A DNA stretch of 64,000 bases from Hemibagrus wyckioides (GCF_019097595.1 NC_080715.1:24624573-24688572), one strand, 5' to 3'; shown: positions 50,357-60,285, counted from the first letter of the stretch. Notes: generated by a model from the sequence alone, not told the origin. Numbers and translations: made by a program.

Positions 50357-52696
50357 TATATTATTATATATATTATATATATATATATTACTCTGTACCG
50401 ATATAATATGGAAAATTAATTTGAAAAATTGAAGAAAAATTTGATGGAAAAATGATATGTTCAGTCTGTTTTAAGTTAAGTTACATTACTGCACAGTGAA
50501 ATTTTTTCTTCTCATATCCCATCCTTGGGGGTTGGGGTTAGAGCGCAGGGTCAGCCATGATGCAGCACACCTGGAGCAGGGTGGGTTGGGGGCCTTGCTC
50601 AAGGGCCCAGTGGTGGCAGCTTGGCTACCACCATGAATGAAAAATAGGCATGTATTCTAATAAAAATGAGAAGCAAGAACCAAGACAATCTGTTACCAGC
50701 TGTATATTAACAGTATATATCTCTGTTATTAAATATGACCCGTGTTAGACCTCTGTTATTAAGTATGACCCAGCTCTAAACATGTCTCAAGCTATAGGTC
50801 TATTAAAAACATGTAGTTTGGTCCACATTCAGTGTTCATTTGTATGCTGAGGAGACAGGACTTGCCTTCCTGACTCACTGATATGATGCATCTGTGTGGT
50901 ATTTTGTGGAATTAGATGTTACCTGCCTGTATGAGAAAGCAGTAGGGTAGGATTATTCCAGATGTATAAATACCTTTCACAGAACCGCTTATCTCGCACA
51001 CACACACACACACACAAACCAGAAACACCCCCCCACCCACACACACACATTTGCACACAGACAAACACACAGGCACACCCACATGGGCACACTCACCCAT
51101 ACACACCCCCTCCACACATACACACACAGGCACATACACAAAGCGACACCTACCCACACACACCCTCTCCACACACACACACACACAAGCAAACACACAC
51201 AATACCACAGACAGTGATGGCAATAACGACACAAGCTAGATGACTACCAGGTGGAAAACTCCAGTGAGGCAAGGAGTGATATACACAGATCAGCCGTAAC
51301 ATTATGAGCAGTGACAGGTGAAGTGAATAACACTGATTATCTCCTCATCATGGCACCTGTGAGTGGGTGGGATATATTAGGCAGCAAGTGAACATTTTGT
51401 CCTCAATGTTGATGTGTTAGAAGCAGGAAAAATGGACAAATAAGGATTTGAGCGAGTTTGATAAGGGCCAAATTGTGATGGCTAGATGACTGGATCAGAG
51501 CATCTCCAAAACTGCAGCTCTTGTGGGGTGTCCCCGGTCTGCAGTGGTCAGTATCTGTCAAAAGTGGTCCAAAGAAGGAACAGTGGTGAACTGGTGACAG
51601 GGTTCTGTTGCTGTATTTGGAATAGATTCACCTTGTTGGTGTAGAATGGTTGAGTGGGCTGCTGCAGGAAAATGGGGGAATGTAGAAAGGAGAAATCCTT
51701 GCTGAGATAACCTTTTAAGCTCTCAGGGCCCAGGTGGTCATCCTAGCTTACATTCTTCCCTCTCGTTTCCTGTAGTTGCTGAATTATTCATAGTAGTTCC
51801 AAAATAATATGCTTTAATACTATTAACTGAATAAATAAGCAGTGAAGTTATAGCACAACAGCTCTCTGCTTCCCTCCGGAAACTCCGGAAACACACAGCA
51901 ACGACAACAGAGGACACAAACCACAAACCATGAAAACATGAACCGTGTATTTAATTACTATTTAACAGAAAGTGTTCAATGATTGGTCACAGTACTATGT
52001 ATTTGGAATGATAACTAGATATTAAGCAAATAGAATAGAAAGTATGAAAGTGCTGTTTCCTTGCCTATTTGTGTATTTGTTCATATAACCAATAATCAGT
52101 TATTTATTATTTCTCATTTTCCGTAGTGTGCTACGGTGGCATTCAAAGAGCAATGTGGGCTCCCCCCAGTGTCCACGCTGAAGCAGTGCATGCAGAGTCT
52201 GGCCACAAGGCTGCAGGGACCTGATGGTTCCCCAGGAGCCAGCCTGATCCTGAAAGACGGTTATCCCTGCCTGGAGCCACTCGCAAACCTGAATGACACG
52301 ACACGCAAGCTGCTTAATGCCTATGACACGGTGAATAACTCGCATGGCCAATAATTTATAGAGAAAAAACATCCTCAGCAGACAGAAGGTTTATGCCTGC
52401 TTTCATTGATTATAATGAAGCTGATTCCTAAGATCAAATGCAACAATTTTAAGGAGAAACAGATCTTGGAAACCAGAGCCTCTTTTTAGCCTGATCCATG
52501 TCTGGAGAAAGAATACACACAAGCAGTGTCACTATCTGTATCTGCATCTGTATCTGTTTAACAAACCAAATATTCAACTATTCATATCTGTGTCTGTGTT
52601 CAGATTTAAACCCGAACTTTTTTTCCATGCAATGTCACTCTAGCAGTTATTTTTGTTTGTAACTGCCCACAGGACAAACTAATATATATATATAAA

Positions 52697-52774
<78 letters not shown>

Positions 52775-55700
52775 ACTATGACCCTGTTACTAAGGCAGTT
52801 ATTAAGAACTACTAAATGAATACTGTAAATTCATAAATTTCATTAATGTTAATGAATGTGGGATTTCTTTCTCCTTTGAGCTTTATGTCAAACTGTTTTG
52901 TCCCACGGGATCTCGCTGCACACTTCTAATCACAAACAGATGCCCTATGAACCTTTCTGGCAAACCTTCTGAAAAGACATGTGCCTCCTGTTAGTGTCTG
53001 TTTATTTGTGTTTAGATCACGTTATCTGTTCATTCGGATAATAACGCATTCATATTCGGTTACATCCGTGATATATATACACAAACATGCCTTCAGATAG
53101 AGACTGCTTGTGGACAAAGGGAAGCTAAATTTCTCAAGCTGTGACTGAAGTTATATTTACATAAACACCCAGGGGGAATATTCAGGGCTTCCTGAAGAGT
53201 AAATATCTGTCAGCTGTGTGAGGCTGGCTAAAAACACTTTGGCTTGAAACATGAAAATAAGACACTGCTCATTTGCTAAGACATTTGTGTAACTCTGAAT
53301 TACCTGTTGTTTAGATTTAGATTACTTTATTGTAAATGGAAGATATTAAAACTGAACAAAATGTCAGAACTCACAAGGTATAGTAAATGAGAAAGAAATG
53401 TATAGTAGTCTTAATATTAGTCATGAATCAGATAAACACTCGTTAATGCAGGTGTTGATTTTTTTAAATCATTAATTAAAGTGTTATTAACTTAATTTTT
53501 TAATATTACTAGTCTAATAGTGTACTAGTCAAACAGTATTACTATTAGTGTGTCAATACTGAAGTACATACGTCAAATACTGTATATGGAACCTCATCAT
53601 GGGTGTTTCCCGGTAGTGAGCTGATGAAGGCTGTCTTGCTTGTCCACCCTCAAACCTAACAGTACAGAGCCAGTGAGATATTTAGGGTAACATTAATGCT
53701 TGGCTCCACATGGGCAACCACCTGAAGTTATGTGGTTGATGAGTCCAGTGGTTTACTTTTCTCTATTAATAGCTCACTCTGTGTAAAGACAGGTTTATAC
53801 ACAGCAGGACAGCTCAGCACTTAGAATAACACTACAATGAATATAAAAAGTCCACACACCGCTGTTAAAATGGCAGGTTTATGTGATGCAAAAAGAAAAC
53901 GAGATAAATCATTTTTTTTATAAGAATTTTTGTCCCACACTGTGAAATTACAATGTGTAAAAATTAAGTGAAAGAAACATTTTTAGTGAAAAAGGAAGAA
54001 TAAAAAATGCACAGTAACCTAGTTGCAGAAGTGTACACATCCCTAAACTAACACTGTTGAAGCATCTTTTGATTATTGGGTAAGAGTCTATCCATATGAC
54101 GTATTTTGACCTGGCAATATTATCACTCTATTTCTTGCAAAAACATTCTAGAGCCCTCAGATTGTAAGGGCATTTAATGTGAACAGACTGCTTCAGGTAA
54201 CCCCACAGATTTCTAGTTAGTCTGGTAATCTAGTATTTCAGGTCTGGGCTTTGGCTAGCTCCTTCAAAAATACTGGTCGTCTTTTGTTTATGCCATTATT
54301 AATGTTAGTGTTGGATGTATGCTTTGCGTCATTGTTATGCTGAAAGGTGAAATTCCGTTTCATCTTCAGCATGCTAGCAGACACATGAAGGTTTTGCACT
54401 AAAATCGATTGGTTTTTGTAGCTATTCATACCTTTGGGAATGGTATCATCAGACCCTTTCCCATTTTGCTGCATGTTTTTTGGTGATTTGGTTGGGCTTT
54501 TTTTTGGTGATTTTTTTTGTGAGAAATGGCTTCTGTCTAGCCGACCTACCCCACTGCCCAGACATGTGAAGAACATGAGATATTGTTGTCACATGCAGAT
54601 AGTAATCAGTACATGTCAGATATATCTGCACCTCCTTGCCATAGATCTCTTGGCAATCTCCTTGGTAAGTTAAAGAGTTAAAGACAGGCTTTTACAGTGT
54701 TTCATCTAATGTTCTGGAAATTCTCTAATACCCCTGTACTGATCGATACATTTCAACAAGTGAGATACCATGAATGCTTTGTAAGCTGTTTGTGGACCAT
54801 GACATCAGCAGTCAGATGATATCAAGAAAATGTGAAGAAAATTCTACAGAAACAACTGATCTTTATTTGGGCTTAAGCAGAATTATTTCATTGAATTATT
54901 TTATGTGACTGAACATGATTGGCTCATTCTTAACATAGCCATGCCCCCATTATAAAGGGATATGCATGCAACCAGGTTATTGTAACTTCTTTTTTATTGT
55001 TGCTATTTCTGACATTTCTTTATCATGATTTATCTCAGTTTCATGTTTTTTTTTGTTACATCAAAGAAACCTGCCATTTTAATCAGGGATGCATAGACTT
55101 TATATCCATTGTACATCATAAATCAGTTTCAACAGACTTCTTTTTTTCATGGTTCAGTTTTTTTCTTTTTTCAGAACGTGCTGAATCATTCACTGTGGAG
55201 CAATCTGATTAGGATCCAATTGGGGTGTGATTACATCTGGCATAAAGATGGTCATTTGTGCTCCTACCATTTGAGCATCCATCTTTTTTTCACTTCCAGT
55301 GGAACTGTTGTCTCAGGTTCATGTGGTGCATCTGAAACAGGCAGGAGTTTGGCCTGGCTGTCTGGCTGGGCCACATGTTATAAATATCTACTCTGTGGGA
55401 GAGGGCAGACAGGGTCTCAGCTTCGTCTGAGACAAGTCTACAATATATGTCAGTGAGTATGTGTCCTCTGCAAAACTCATGTTGCCTGTGTGTGTCCTTA
55501 CAGATGATCTCAGCTAACAAACAGCTAATAGAGAATGCGGATACTGTGCAGGAGAGGATCGCTCAGGTACAGAAAGAAGGTGAGTTTGCTGATGAATGGA
55601 AAATCTGCTCTGCTGATCTGGGTTATATCAGACTGTTCATGATGAAGGTACAGCAGATTTTTACATTTAATAGATATTACAGTTGAATTACTATTTTAAT

Positions 55701-56703
55701 CGAACACAGAATATTTCAAACCAAAGTCAGTTTCATTGAACTGTGTCATCTTCTATCATGGGAAAGGTGTATCTTGTGTATAGATGTATATTGGGACATC
55801 ATAAATCTCGTTGTCTCTAACTACCATTCTATCTACACACATGCACATATTGCATGACATTTCTCATTAATCCAGATTTAGGTTTTTTATTCTTCGTTTG
55901 CAAATGAATAGAAAAAGCTGCCAGCTAGAGGGAGGTACATTGCTGGTGCTTATGTCCTTATGAGGATGAACGACTGTAATGGAACAGGATGAGTTCCACA
56001 CTGCTTGTCTGGTATGGGAGAGAATGAGAGAGGTGAAAGAGGGCAGCTTAGAGAAGAGACAAAAAGCAGAGGGGATTTCATCAAGAGGAATATTGTCTTT
56101 ACTAGCAGAAATAGATGCAGACCACTATTGGTCAACTTGGTTCCTGTACCAAGCAATAAATTGTGTTTCTGCTCACATATGATCATTAAATGCACGCATT
56201 ACCGTGTATTATGTTCCTCTACAAGGCATGGTGTTTCATGAGGATCTGGCCAAGCTAGGGGAGAAGGAGAACCTGAAGGAACGAAAGCTGAGCAAAGCTG
56301 TAGAGAGCTTCACCTGGAACATCACTGTACTAAAGGTTCCTGCTCCTTTCTTTTCCTACATTCACTCATTTTGCTAATCTTCTGAGTGCCAAAATGCCAC
56401 TGGGGCTTTTAGCTCTGTGCTATTCTTATACCTTTGTTGTTTTTGCATTAGTTGAATGATGAAATCTTTCAGTATTCAGTACTCTCTGTGTCTGTCACTC
56501 ACATATCACATGGTACCTCTGCCTCTCTTTCCCAGGGTCAGTGTGATTTGCTGCGCAGTGCCAAAATGGATGCCCTGGATGCTCTGCGGCAGCTGGTGTT
56601 GGCTTGCGAAGCCTCCGGACTGACCTTGACCTCTGAACTCCAGTACACACCACACAACCTAACCTCCAGAAGGGGCAGCAGCCATGGCAATGGTCGCATC
56701 TGA
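42176..56703 (+). CDS. plcl1-like: Inactive phospholipase C-like protein (PLCL/PRIP family), 7 visible exons, 5' end missing
   Basis: Joining the seven exons listed separately gives 1078 codons plus structure typical of PLCL1/PLCL2. Numbering from the first visible residue (Asp, 42176): PP1-docking motif 13-17, PH domain about 35-145, EF-hand-like region about 170-315, PLC X box about 320-486, acidic then Pro/Ser-rich linker about 490-600, Y box about 605-700, C2 about 708-830, helical tail about 960-1065. All junctions are GT-AG and keep frame. Family knowledge: PRIP proteins bind Ins(1,4,5)P3 through the PH domain, dock PP1 and PP2A, bind GABARAP and GABA-A receptor beta subunits, and modulate calcium signalling and exocytosis without lipase activity. 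The visible part is already about the size of the equivalent mammalian region plus insertions. It matches PLCL1 in some stretches ([21 protein letters not shown]) and PLCL2 in others ([28 protein letters not shown]), so the paralogue is unresolved. No start codon is assigned because exon 1 is not visible. Confidence 0.95.
42212..42226 (+). other. PP1-docking motif KTVSF coding segment
   Basis: Codons 13-17 of exon 2 read K-T-V-S-F, an RVxF-class motif. In PRIP1 this region is known to bind PP1 and the Thr inside it is a regulatory phosphorylation site. The motif, including the Thr, is kept here although the catalytic centre is not. Confidence 0.75.
42800..44023 (+). other. PLCL intron 2 (1224 bp) with AT/GT microsatellite
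   Basis: GTGAGA...TTTAG boundaries split the PH/EF-coding part from the rest. The intron contains an (AT)n(GT)n tract at 43379-43441 and no recognisable transposon. It interrupts a region I remember as one large exon in mammals. Confidence 0.85.
43379..43441. repeat. Compound AT/GT microsatellite in PLCL intron 2
   Basis: About 19 AT units pass directly into about 12 GT units. Confidence 0.95.
44024..45715 (+). CDS. plcl1-like: PLCL exon 3: EF-hand region, X box, linker, Y box and start of C2
   Basis: The acceptor is GCTTTAG ending at 44023, the donor is GTAAGA at 45716, and the 564 codons are in phase 0 at both ends. It opens [15 protein letters not shown] and includes the [15 protein letters not shown] helix typical of PLCs. 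In the X box the SHNTYL motif of PLC-delta is SYRSYL here (Tyr at 44423-44425). The GCRCLEL motif keeps its Glu, but the following Asp is Gly, and the second catalytic His region is replaced by a 12-His run (44582-44617). The linker has an acidic patch ([11 protein letters not shown]) and a Ser/Pro-rich stretch with repeated STP (about 45127-45165). The Y box is recognised from [34 protein letters not shown] and [20 protein letters not shown]. The C2 domain starts near [19 protein letters not shown] and continues through EVIDPYV to FDETFEFQ. Antisense ORFs in this exon are shadows. Confidence 0.96.
44582..44617 (+). repeat. In-frame CAY run coding 12 histidines
   Basis: Twelve consecutive His codons (CAC and CAT mixed) occur in the X box of exon 3, between DHESDTK and [17 protein letters not shown]. 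Mixed codons argue that it is an old, selected or tolerated tract rather than a fresh pure-repeat expansion. It replaces the loop holding the second catalytic His in active PLCs. Confidence 0.9.
48835..49133 (+). mobile_element. SINE body with TTTC microsatellite tail
   Basis: GGGTACTCCGGTTTCCTCG, GGCTGACTGGCATCTC and CTGTTCAGGGTGTCCCC match the SINE family above. The usual GGAT tail is replaced by about 20 TTTC units (49053-49133). It lies in PLCL intron 3. Confidence 0.75.
49270..49339. repeat. GT microsatellite in PLCL intron 3
   Basis: Interrupted GT run. Confidence 0.93.
49847..50209 (+). CDS. plcl1-like: PLCL exon 4: C-terminal half of C2 and basic linker
   Basis: The acceptor TTAATAG ends at 49846, the donor GTAAGT is at 50210, and 121 codons are in phase 0. 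It encodes [17 protein letters not shown] then [21 protein letters not shown], the second half of the C2 beta sandwich, then [15 protein letters not shown] and a very basic segment ([18 protein letters not shown]). The junction FEFQ|VN is at the same place as in mammalian PLCL proteins as I remember them. This exon is closer to PLCL2 ([24 protein letters not shown]) than to PLCL1. It sits 4.1 kb downstream of exon 3, after GT and TTTC microsatellites. Confidence 0.96.
50299..50390. repeat. Compound CT/AT microsatellite in PLCL intron 4
   Basis: CT run to 50334 then an AT/ATT tract. It begins about 90 bases after the exon 4 donor. Confidence 0.93.
50505..50640. repeat. Interspersed repeat with GCTCAAGGGCCC motif
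   Basis: Shares CCTTGGGGGTTGGGGT(T/C)AGAG, GCAGGGTCAGCC, CCTGGAGCAGGGTGG and GGGGGCCTTGCTCAAG with 61320-61425. It lies in PLCL intron 4. Confidence 0.7.
50998..51200. repeat. Degenerate CA-rich tract in PLCL intron 4
   Basis: Imperfect ACAC blocks with CCC and GGCAC interruptions. His/Thr-rich ORFs over it are artefacts. Confidence 0.9.
51281..51605 (+). mobile_element. Tc1-like transposon 5' fragment in PLCL intron 4
   Basis: The left inverted repeat (ATACACAGATCAGCCGTAAC) is followed by the same leader and transposase N-terminal region as in 31825-32244, up to the segment GAACAGTGGTGAACTGGTG. The rest of the element is absent. Confidence 0.85.
52127..52330 (+). CDS. plcl1-like: PLCL exon 5: helical C-terminal region
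   Basis: The acceptor CCGTAG ends at 52126, the donor GTGAAT is at 52331, and 68 codons are in phase 0. It encodes [20 protein letters not shown], a match to the SIKELCGLPPIASLKQC segment of PLCL1, and ends LLNAYDT, matching the AYD boundary in mammals. Reading beyond the donor gives only VNNSHGQ then a stop, so splicing to 55504 is needed. The donor is not optimal at +4 to +6. Confidence 0.93.
52681..52772. repeat. TA microsatellite in PLCL intron 5
   Basis: About 40 TA units with one interruption. Confidence 0.95.
53833..55113. mobile_element. Complete TA-flanked nonautonomous DNA transposon in PLCL intron 5
   Basis: The left end begins TACAATGAATATAAA and goes on to GTTAAAATGGCAGGTTT; the right end is the reverse complement (AAACCTGCCATTTTAATC ... 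TTTATATCCATTGTA). The match extends over about 55 bases and both ends finish in TA. The 1.28-kb interior has no convincing transposase; the minus-strand frame at 54238-54576 is Lys-rich and unrecognised. Confidence 0.8.
55504..55579 (+). CDS. plcl1-like: PLCL exon 6: short helical exon
   Basis: The acceptor TCCTTACAG ends at 55503 and the donor GTGAGT is at 55580. The 76 bases enter in phase 0 and leave one base over. It encodes [19 protein letters not shown] followed by AQVQKE, corresponding to LIEMADTVQEKIVQCQKA in PLCL1 and LIENADAVYEKIVHCQKA in PLCL2. The left-over G joins GC of the next exon to make Gly. It is the smallest exon seen and lies 390 bases after a DNA transposon in the preceding intron. 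Confidence 0.93.
55580..56225 (+). other. PLCL intron 6 (646 bp)
   Basis: GTGAGT...ACAAG boundaries. A minus-strand 81-codon ORF and plus-strand ORFs here look like chance reading frames. No repeat is recognised. Confidence 0.75.
56226..56335 (+). CDS. plcl1-like: PLCL exon 7: C-terminal helix
   Basis: The acceptor CTACAAG ends at 56225 and exon 7 is 110 bases, restoring phase 0 with exon 6. It encodes [20 protein letters not shown] then [16 protein letters not shown], colinear with the mammalian C-terminal helix. The 3' boundary is fixed by homology (ITVLK|GQ): the donor there reads GTTCCT, a weak site. Without this splice the frame runs [13 protein letters not shown] into a stop. The acceptor has A at -3, less common than C or T. 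Confidence 0.88.
56336..56535 (+). other. PLCL intron 7 (200 bp), weak donor
   Basis: The intron is short and starts GTTCCT and ends in a strong pyrimidine-rich TCTTTCCCAG. It is needed to keep the reading frame. Confidence 0.8.
56536..56703 (+). CDS. plcl1-like: PLCL exon 8: C-terminus and stop
   Basis: The acceptor is TCTTTCCCAG ending at 56535. The exon encodes [20 protein letters not shown] then [13 protein letters not shown] and a short divergent tail ending SSHGNGRI, with TGA at 56701-56703. The GQxDLL...K.E.L...Q...A..SGL pattern matches the last helix of mammalian PLCL proteins. The tail is shorter than in mammals and lacks their acidic KRSLE/EEK ending. Confidence 0.93.
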   Translation, partial: GQCDLLRSAKMDALDALRQLVLACEASGLTLTSELQYTPHNLTSRRGSSHGNGRI

Positions 56704-56910
56704 GTTTCCCCGAACGAGCTGATAATGAGCTAGTGAATCTGCAGAGAATGTGGATAGATTAATGGTGCAATAATTAAGAGATAAGAGCATGGGATGAGAG
56801 GCTCTCATGAAGAGCGTAGCCAGGTGATGTGATTCGGACAGTAGCCACATGAATATATATGTATTGTGTGATAGATCCAAGGGACAATAAAAAGAAATGT
56901 TTAAAAATAC
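56704..56910 (+). other. Proximal 3' UTR with poly(A) signal
   Basis: After the stop codon a canonical AATAAA lies at 56886-56891 followed by an A-rich then GT-rich stretch, so a short 3' UTR of roughly 200 bases is likely. A second AATAAA at 59250-59255 could serve a longer transcript. Confidence 0.55.
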
Positions 56911-59249
56911 TAGTAAGGACAGGTTCTTGTTTGTGATGATCAGAAATGCTTCTGAGAACAAAAACTGTGTAGCATACTTACAAGAGAATTGAGTGGAGAG
57001 ATAAACTGGTTAGTTTTTTTAGTCGCAGGTCATTGTTAGGAGAATCCACTAGTGGCAAGTAAAACCTTTTCAAAGCTCCTAGGTTTGCAAGGAACGTTGA
57101 CCTGGTTATATTGCCACTTCCTTGATTATATGAGTGCTGTCACTTTAGCACTATGCTTCTATTTTTTCAATTCAAAATTAAAAAGAGATGGCGATTAGCT
57201 TAAATCCATCTCATCCAACATACACAGGAGATCGTCTCCTGTACATACAATGTTCACACTCCTCTGACCCATTATGACTGGACTATATCAAAAATTATGG
57301 AATATATCAAATTCTTCCCCCTATCTCATTACATTTAGAGGAATCACAGGTTGCAGTGCTCACATGAATTAATTGAGCTCTCTGATCAAACCCATACATT
57401 TAAATAGTGAACAGTGGCACTCACACCATAATTATGAGTATTATATTTACAACCTTCCCAACCTCCACAATACCAGTGGTTCCTGGCTTCAGAGAAAAAA
57501 GGACAAGGACTGCCGTTTCATGGTGAATGTTGGAAAGATGTGCTTTATTCAGCTAGTTAAAAGTTAAAAGTAAGCACAGACTAACCAGAAATGGCGGATG
57601 AACACTGGAGCAACTCCTGGTTAATGTTATGGCTTGCATTGTTTAACATTTATTAACAGAGAAGAGAAGAGAAGCTTTGGAAAGTATTTTCTCATCTGCT
57701 TGAAAAGCAGCACTGAAAGTCGACTGTGTTTTCGTGTTTCAACTGACTTTAAAATAGTAATATAGAAATGCCAATATGTGACTTTTGACTGTGTATAGAT
57801 ATTTTTCTTTTTTGTATTGTTGACAAGTAGATGATGTGTGTGAGTACTGTAGTCAGTATTTGTGTGAAACACACCAATATCTGTAGCTAGGTATGTAAAT
57901 CTGTGCGTGTGTTGATTATTAGGGGAAAAAATGTCATGAATGTGAAGAACTTTGCTGAAGGATTGTTGCATTCAAAAGGATTAGAAATGTTTCAGAATAT
58001 TCATTTCTTGTTTCCTGTTTTTATCTGAATGACAAGAGCCACTTTGGACTTATCTTCCAGAGAAGGCACACGTAATATTTTCTTAGCATAAATGTGTGTA
58101 TTTCTAATCATTCCATTCTGTACAAATCTTTCTCCTTTTACCTCTTCTACGTAACTTTCCACAGCAGCACACATTAAGAAAGCTTTGTTTCTGCCTTGTT
58201 TTGTCTGTCCATTTATCCCTCGTTCTCTCTGCCAGTGTACTGGTGATGAATGTCCAGAGGTGAACTTGCGTGGCAAGTGTATACATATGTGCATCATGTT
58301 CAGCAGATGTAGTCAGCGCTTTGTAATTAACAGTTAGTGTGTGTTGGTGAGACTTTCACCAAACCCAACAACTCAAACTTACACATCTATTCCCTATAGC
58401 AGAGCACTGAGCCATTCCTTAATGACCTGTATGCATGATCCGCTAATGGACTGAGAATCTATCCTTCACAGGATCTGCTTACCTCTAGCTGGGCTCATGG
58501 CTGAATAATGAATGCCAGTATTAGCTTTCGGTTTCTTTTTCTTTCTTTCTTTTTTTTTTAATAGTAGTCAGTGGGACTTACTGTGTAGCATCACATTAGT
58601 TTAGTTCCACAGAGCAATGTCCATGTCTATGAGATCAGAGAAGCGTGATGTTACCGGAATGAATGAATGAACAAACATAATATATTAAAAAAAGATAGAT
58701 AACATTGTTGTATGGAATGAAACAGTACCACTAGTGAAAGACTTGTATGCAAATGCAGTACCATAGTCAACAGATGGCATCAGACACATATAGGTTTTTA
58801 TCTTTAGCTTGTTCTCTAGCTTGTGGTCTATTCCCATGTAGATGTAAATGTATCGTATCAGTCTGGTCTAGCCAGATAAGCCCTGCGGTATTAAGTAGCC
58901 TGAAGGTGAACACTTCAGTTGGTACTTTGGTATTGCATTGTTTATTTACCTTGACGACCTCTGTGAACCCTTAACAGTAGTCCAGTTAGACTTTGAAAGC
59001 TTTTCTGTGTGACTGCTGTCCTCTGCGCTCGGCTCGCTTCTGTCGTGTCTGCCTTTTCTCTGGCCTTTACAAACAAACCTGCTCTTTTGCCTAAGTTGTT
59101 GTTGTATAAACAAAGAGTATTTATTAAAGGTAATAAGTGTGTTTTAAAGAGGATTAACTTTAAAGCGACTTTGCTTTTATTTTGAAAAGCCATTTTGTAT
59201 TCTTAAAGATTAACATGATGATAATATAATACAGATATGGCACAGACTA
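56911..59249. other. Downstream flank or extended 3' UTR
   Basis: No transposon or gene recognised; mostly unique AT-rich sequence. It could be transcribed as a long 3' UTR if the distal poly(A) signal is used. Confidence 0.45.
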
Positions 59250-59255
59250 AATAAA
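59250..59255 (+). terminator. Possible distal poly(A) signal
   Basis: AATAAA sits in AT-rich sequence and is followed within about 20 bases by T/GT-rich sequence (GACTAGCTCTGTCTCTG). The 57.6-59.3 kb stretch before it shows no clear repeat and could be an extended 3' UTR of the PLCL gene. Inference only. Confidence 0.25.
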
Positions 59256-59377
59256 TCTTTTACTGACTAGCTCTGTCTCTGTTAATTTTTTGTACTTTTT
59301 CATTAATCTGACTTCTTGTATTAAATCAATATGCTTCTATTTTTGTCATTCTGAGAATGAATAAGCTCCCCTTTTAA

Positions 59378-59390
59378 CCACTAGGTGGCA
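59378..59390 (+). promoter_or_regulatory. CTCF-like site
   Basis: CCACTAGGTGGCA fits the core CTCF consensus CCASYAGRKGGC at every position. It lies about 2.7 kb past the PLCL stop codon, near the possible distal poly(A) signal. A single match can occur by chance or inside a repeat. Confidence 0.4.
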
Positions 59391-59569
59391 ATGTTTAGTA
59401 GCGAAATATCAGATTGAAACAGCAAATCTGAAAACAGTAAAACAGTTAAATGTATTAGGCTAGAACAAACGAACTACTACTTTCTTATTCTGTTATGTTT
59501 CCTTGCAAAAATGATATTCACAGTAGTTACATGTAAATGTACCGAAACCCGTATGTGTAATATAACCAA

Positions 59570-60285
59570 CTGATAAAAAGAGGACTGAGCAACATCAACA
59601 AAAGAGCTACACTTTGCTCTGAGAACAGTTTTAATCCTTTTTGGAAGTCATTAAAGAAGATCTTTAATGATGGAGATCGATATCAGCTCCATAATCCACA
59701 CATCAAAATTTCATGACTTCATCCTAGTGTTCATCAGACCACTCTTCAATTACATTTAGCAGTATATATCATTACCATTTTATCATCCTGGAATATGGGA
59801 ATATCATCAGGAAAGAGGGTTCATACCATAACCTACACCTGGTCCTGTAAAACTGCCTCATATGTGTTGTTGGTTATATGACCATACAAAGCAATCAGTG
59901 AACCTAATGATTTCCACAACATGGCTCCTCACACTATTATGAATCCCCCCCAAATAATTAACAGCTGACAACAGGCATCCTTTGTCTTTCTCTGTCCAGA
60001 TGTAGGAAATATGGAGAAAGCTGACTCATCATGAGTGTATTAATTTTTCCATTACTCAGGGGTCCAGATTTTTGGGGCATTTAGCAACTATTCTGTATGG
60101 TGTGTGTCTGTCCTTGTCAGTGAGATTTGACATGCGAACACTGTTTCTCTTTGCAAATACAATATGCTGCCCTGACTTTTGGCACAGCTGACCATGAAAC
60201 ATTCAATAATTTCCAATTTTATGTGACTTGTGTACAGGAGAGCATTGCTGCCTTGCAGGAAAAAAATCCCTATCAGCATCTTATT
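59570..60285 (-). mobile_element. Degraded DNA-transposon-like repeat
   Basis: The sequence resembles a fish interspersed repeat with an antisense, decayed transposase-like frame (minus strand). Fragments such as CATCAGACCACTC, GGCATCCTTTGTCTTTCTC and TACAGGAGAGCATTGCTGCC recall text of that repeat. Family not certain and no terminal repeats located. Confidence 0.35.

Larger units (their letters stand above)
50210..52126 (+). other. PLCL intron 4 (1917 bp), repeat-rich
   Basis: It contains a CT then AT microsatellite (50299-50390), a fish interspersed repeat fragment (50505-50640), a degenerate CA-rich tract (50998-51200), and the 5' end of a Tc1-like transposon (51281-51605). No coding sequence is seen. 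Confidence 0.85.
52331..55503 (+). other. PLCL intron 5 (3173 bp)
   Basis: It contains a TA tract (52681-52772) and a complete TA-flanked nonautonomous transposon (53833-55113). No coding sequence is seen. Confidence 0.85.

Noticed and set aside
50912..51243. Cys/Val-rich and His/Thr-rich ORFs in intron 4
   Set aside because: Translations of a CA/GT tract in two directions.
56336..56535. U12-type (minor spliceosome) intron because of the odd donor
   Set aside because: The donor GTTCCT does not match RTATCCTT and no TCCTTAAC-like branch site is seen near the acceptor. A weak U2 donor is simpler.
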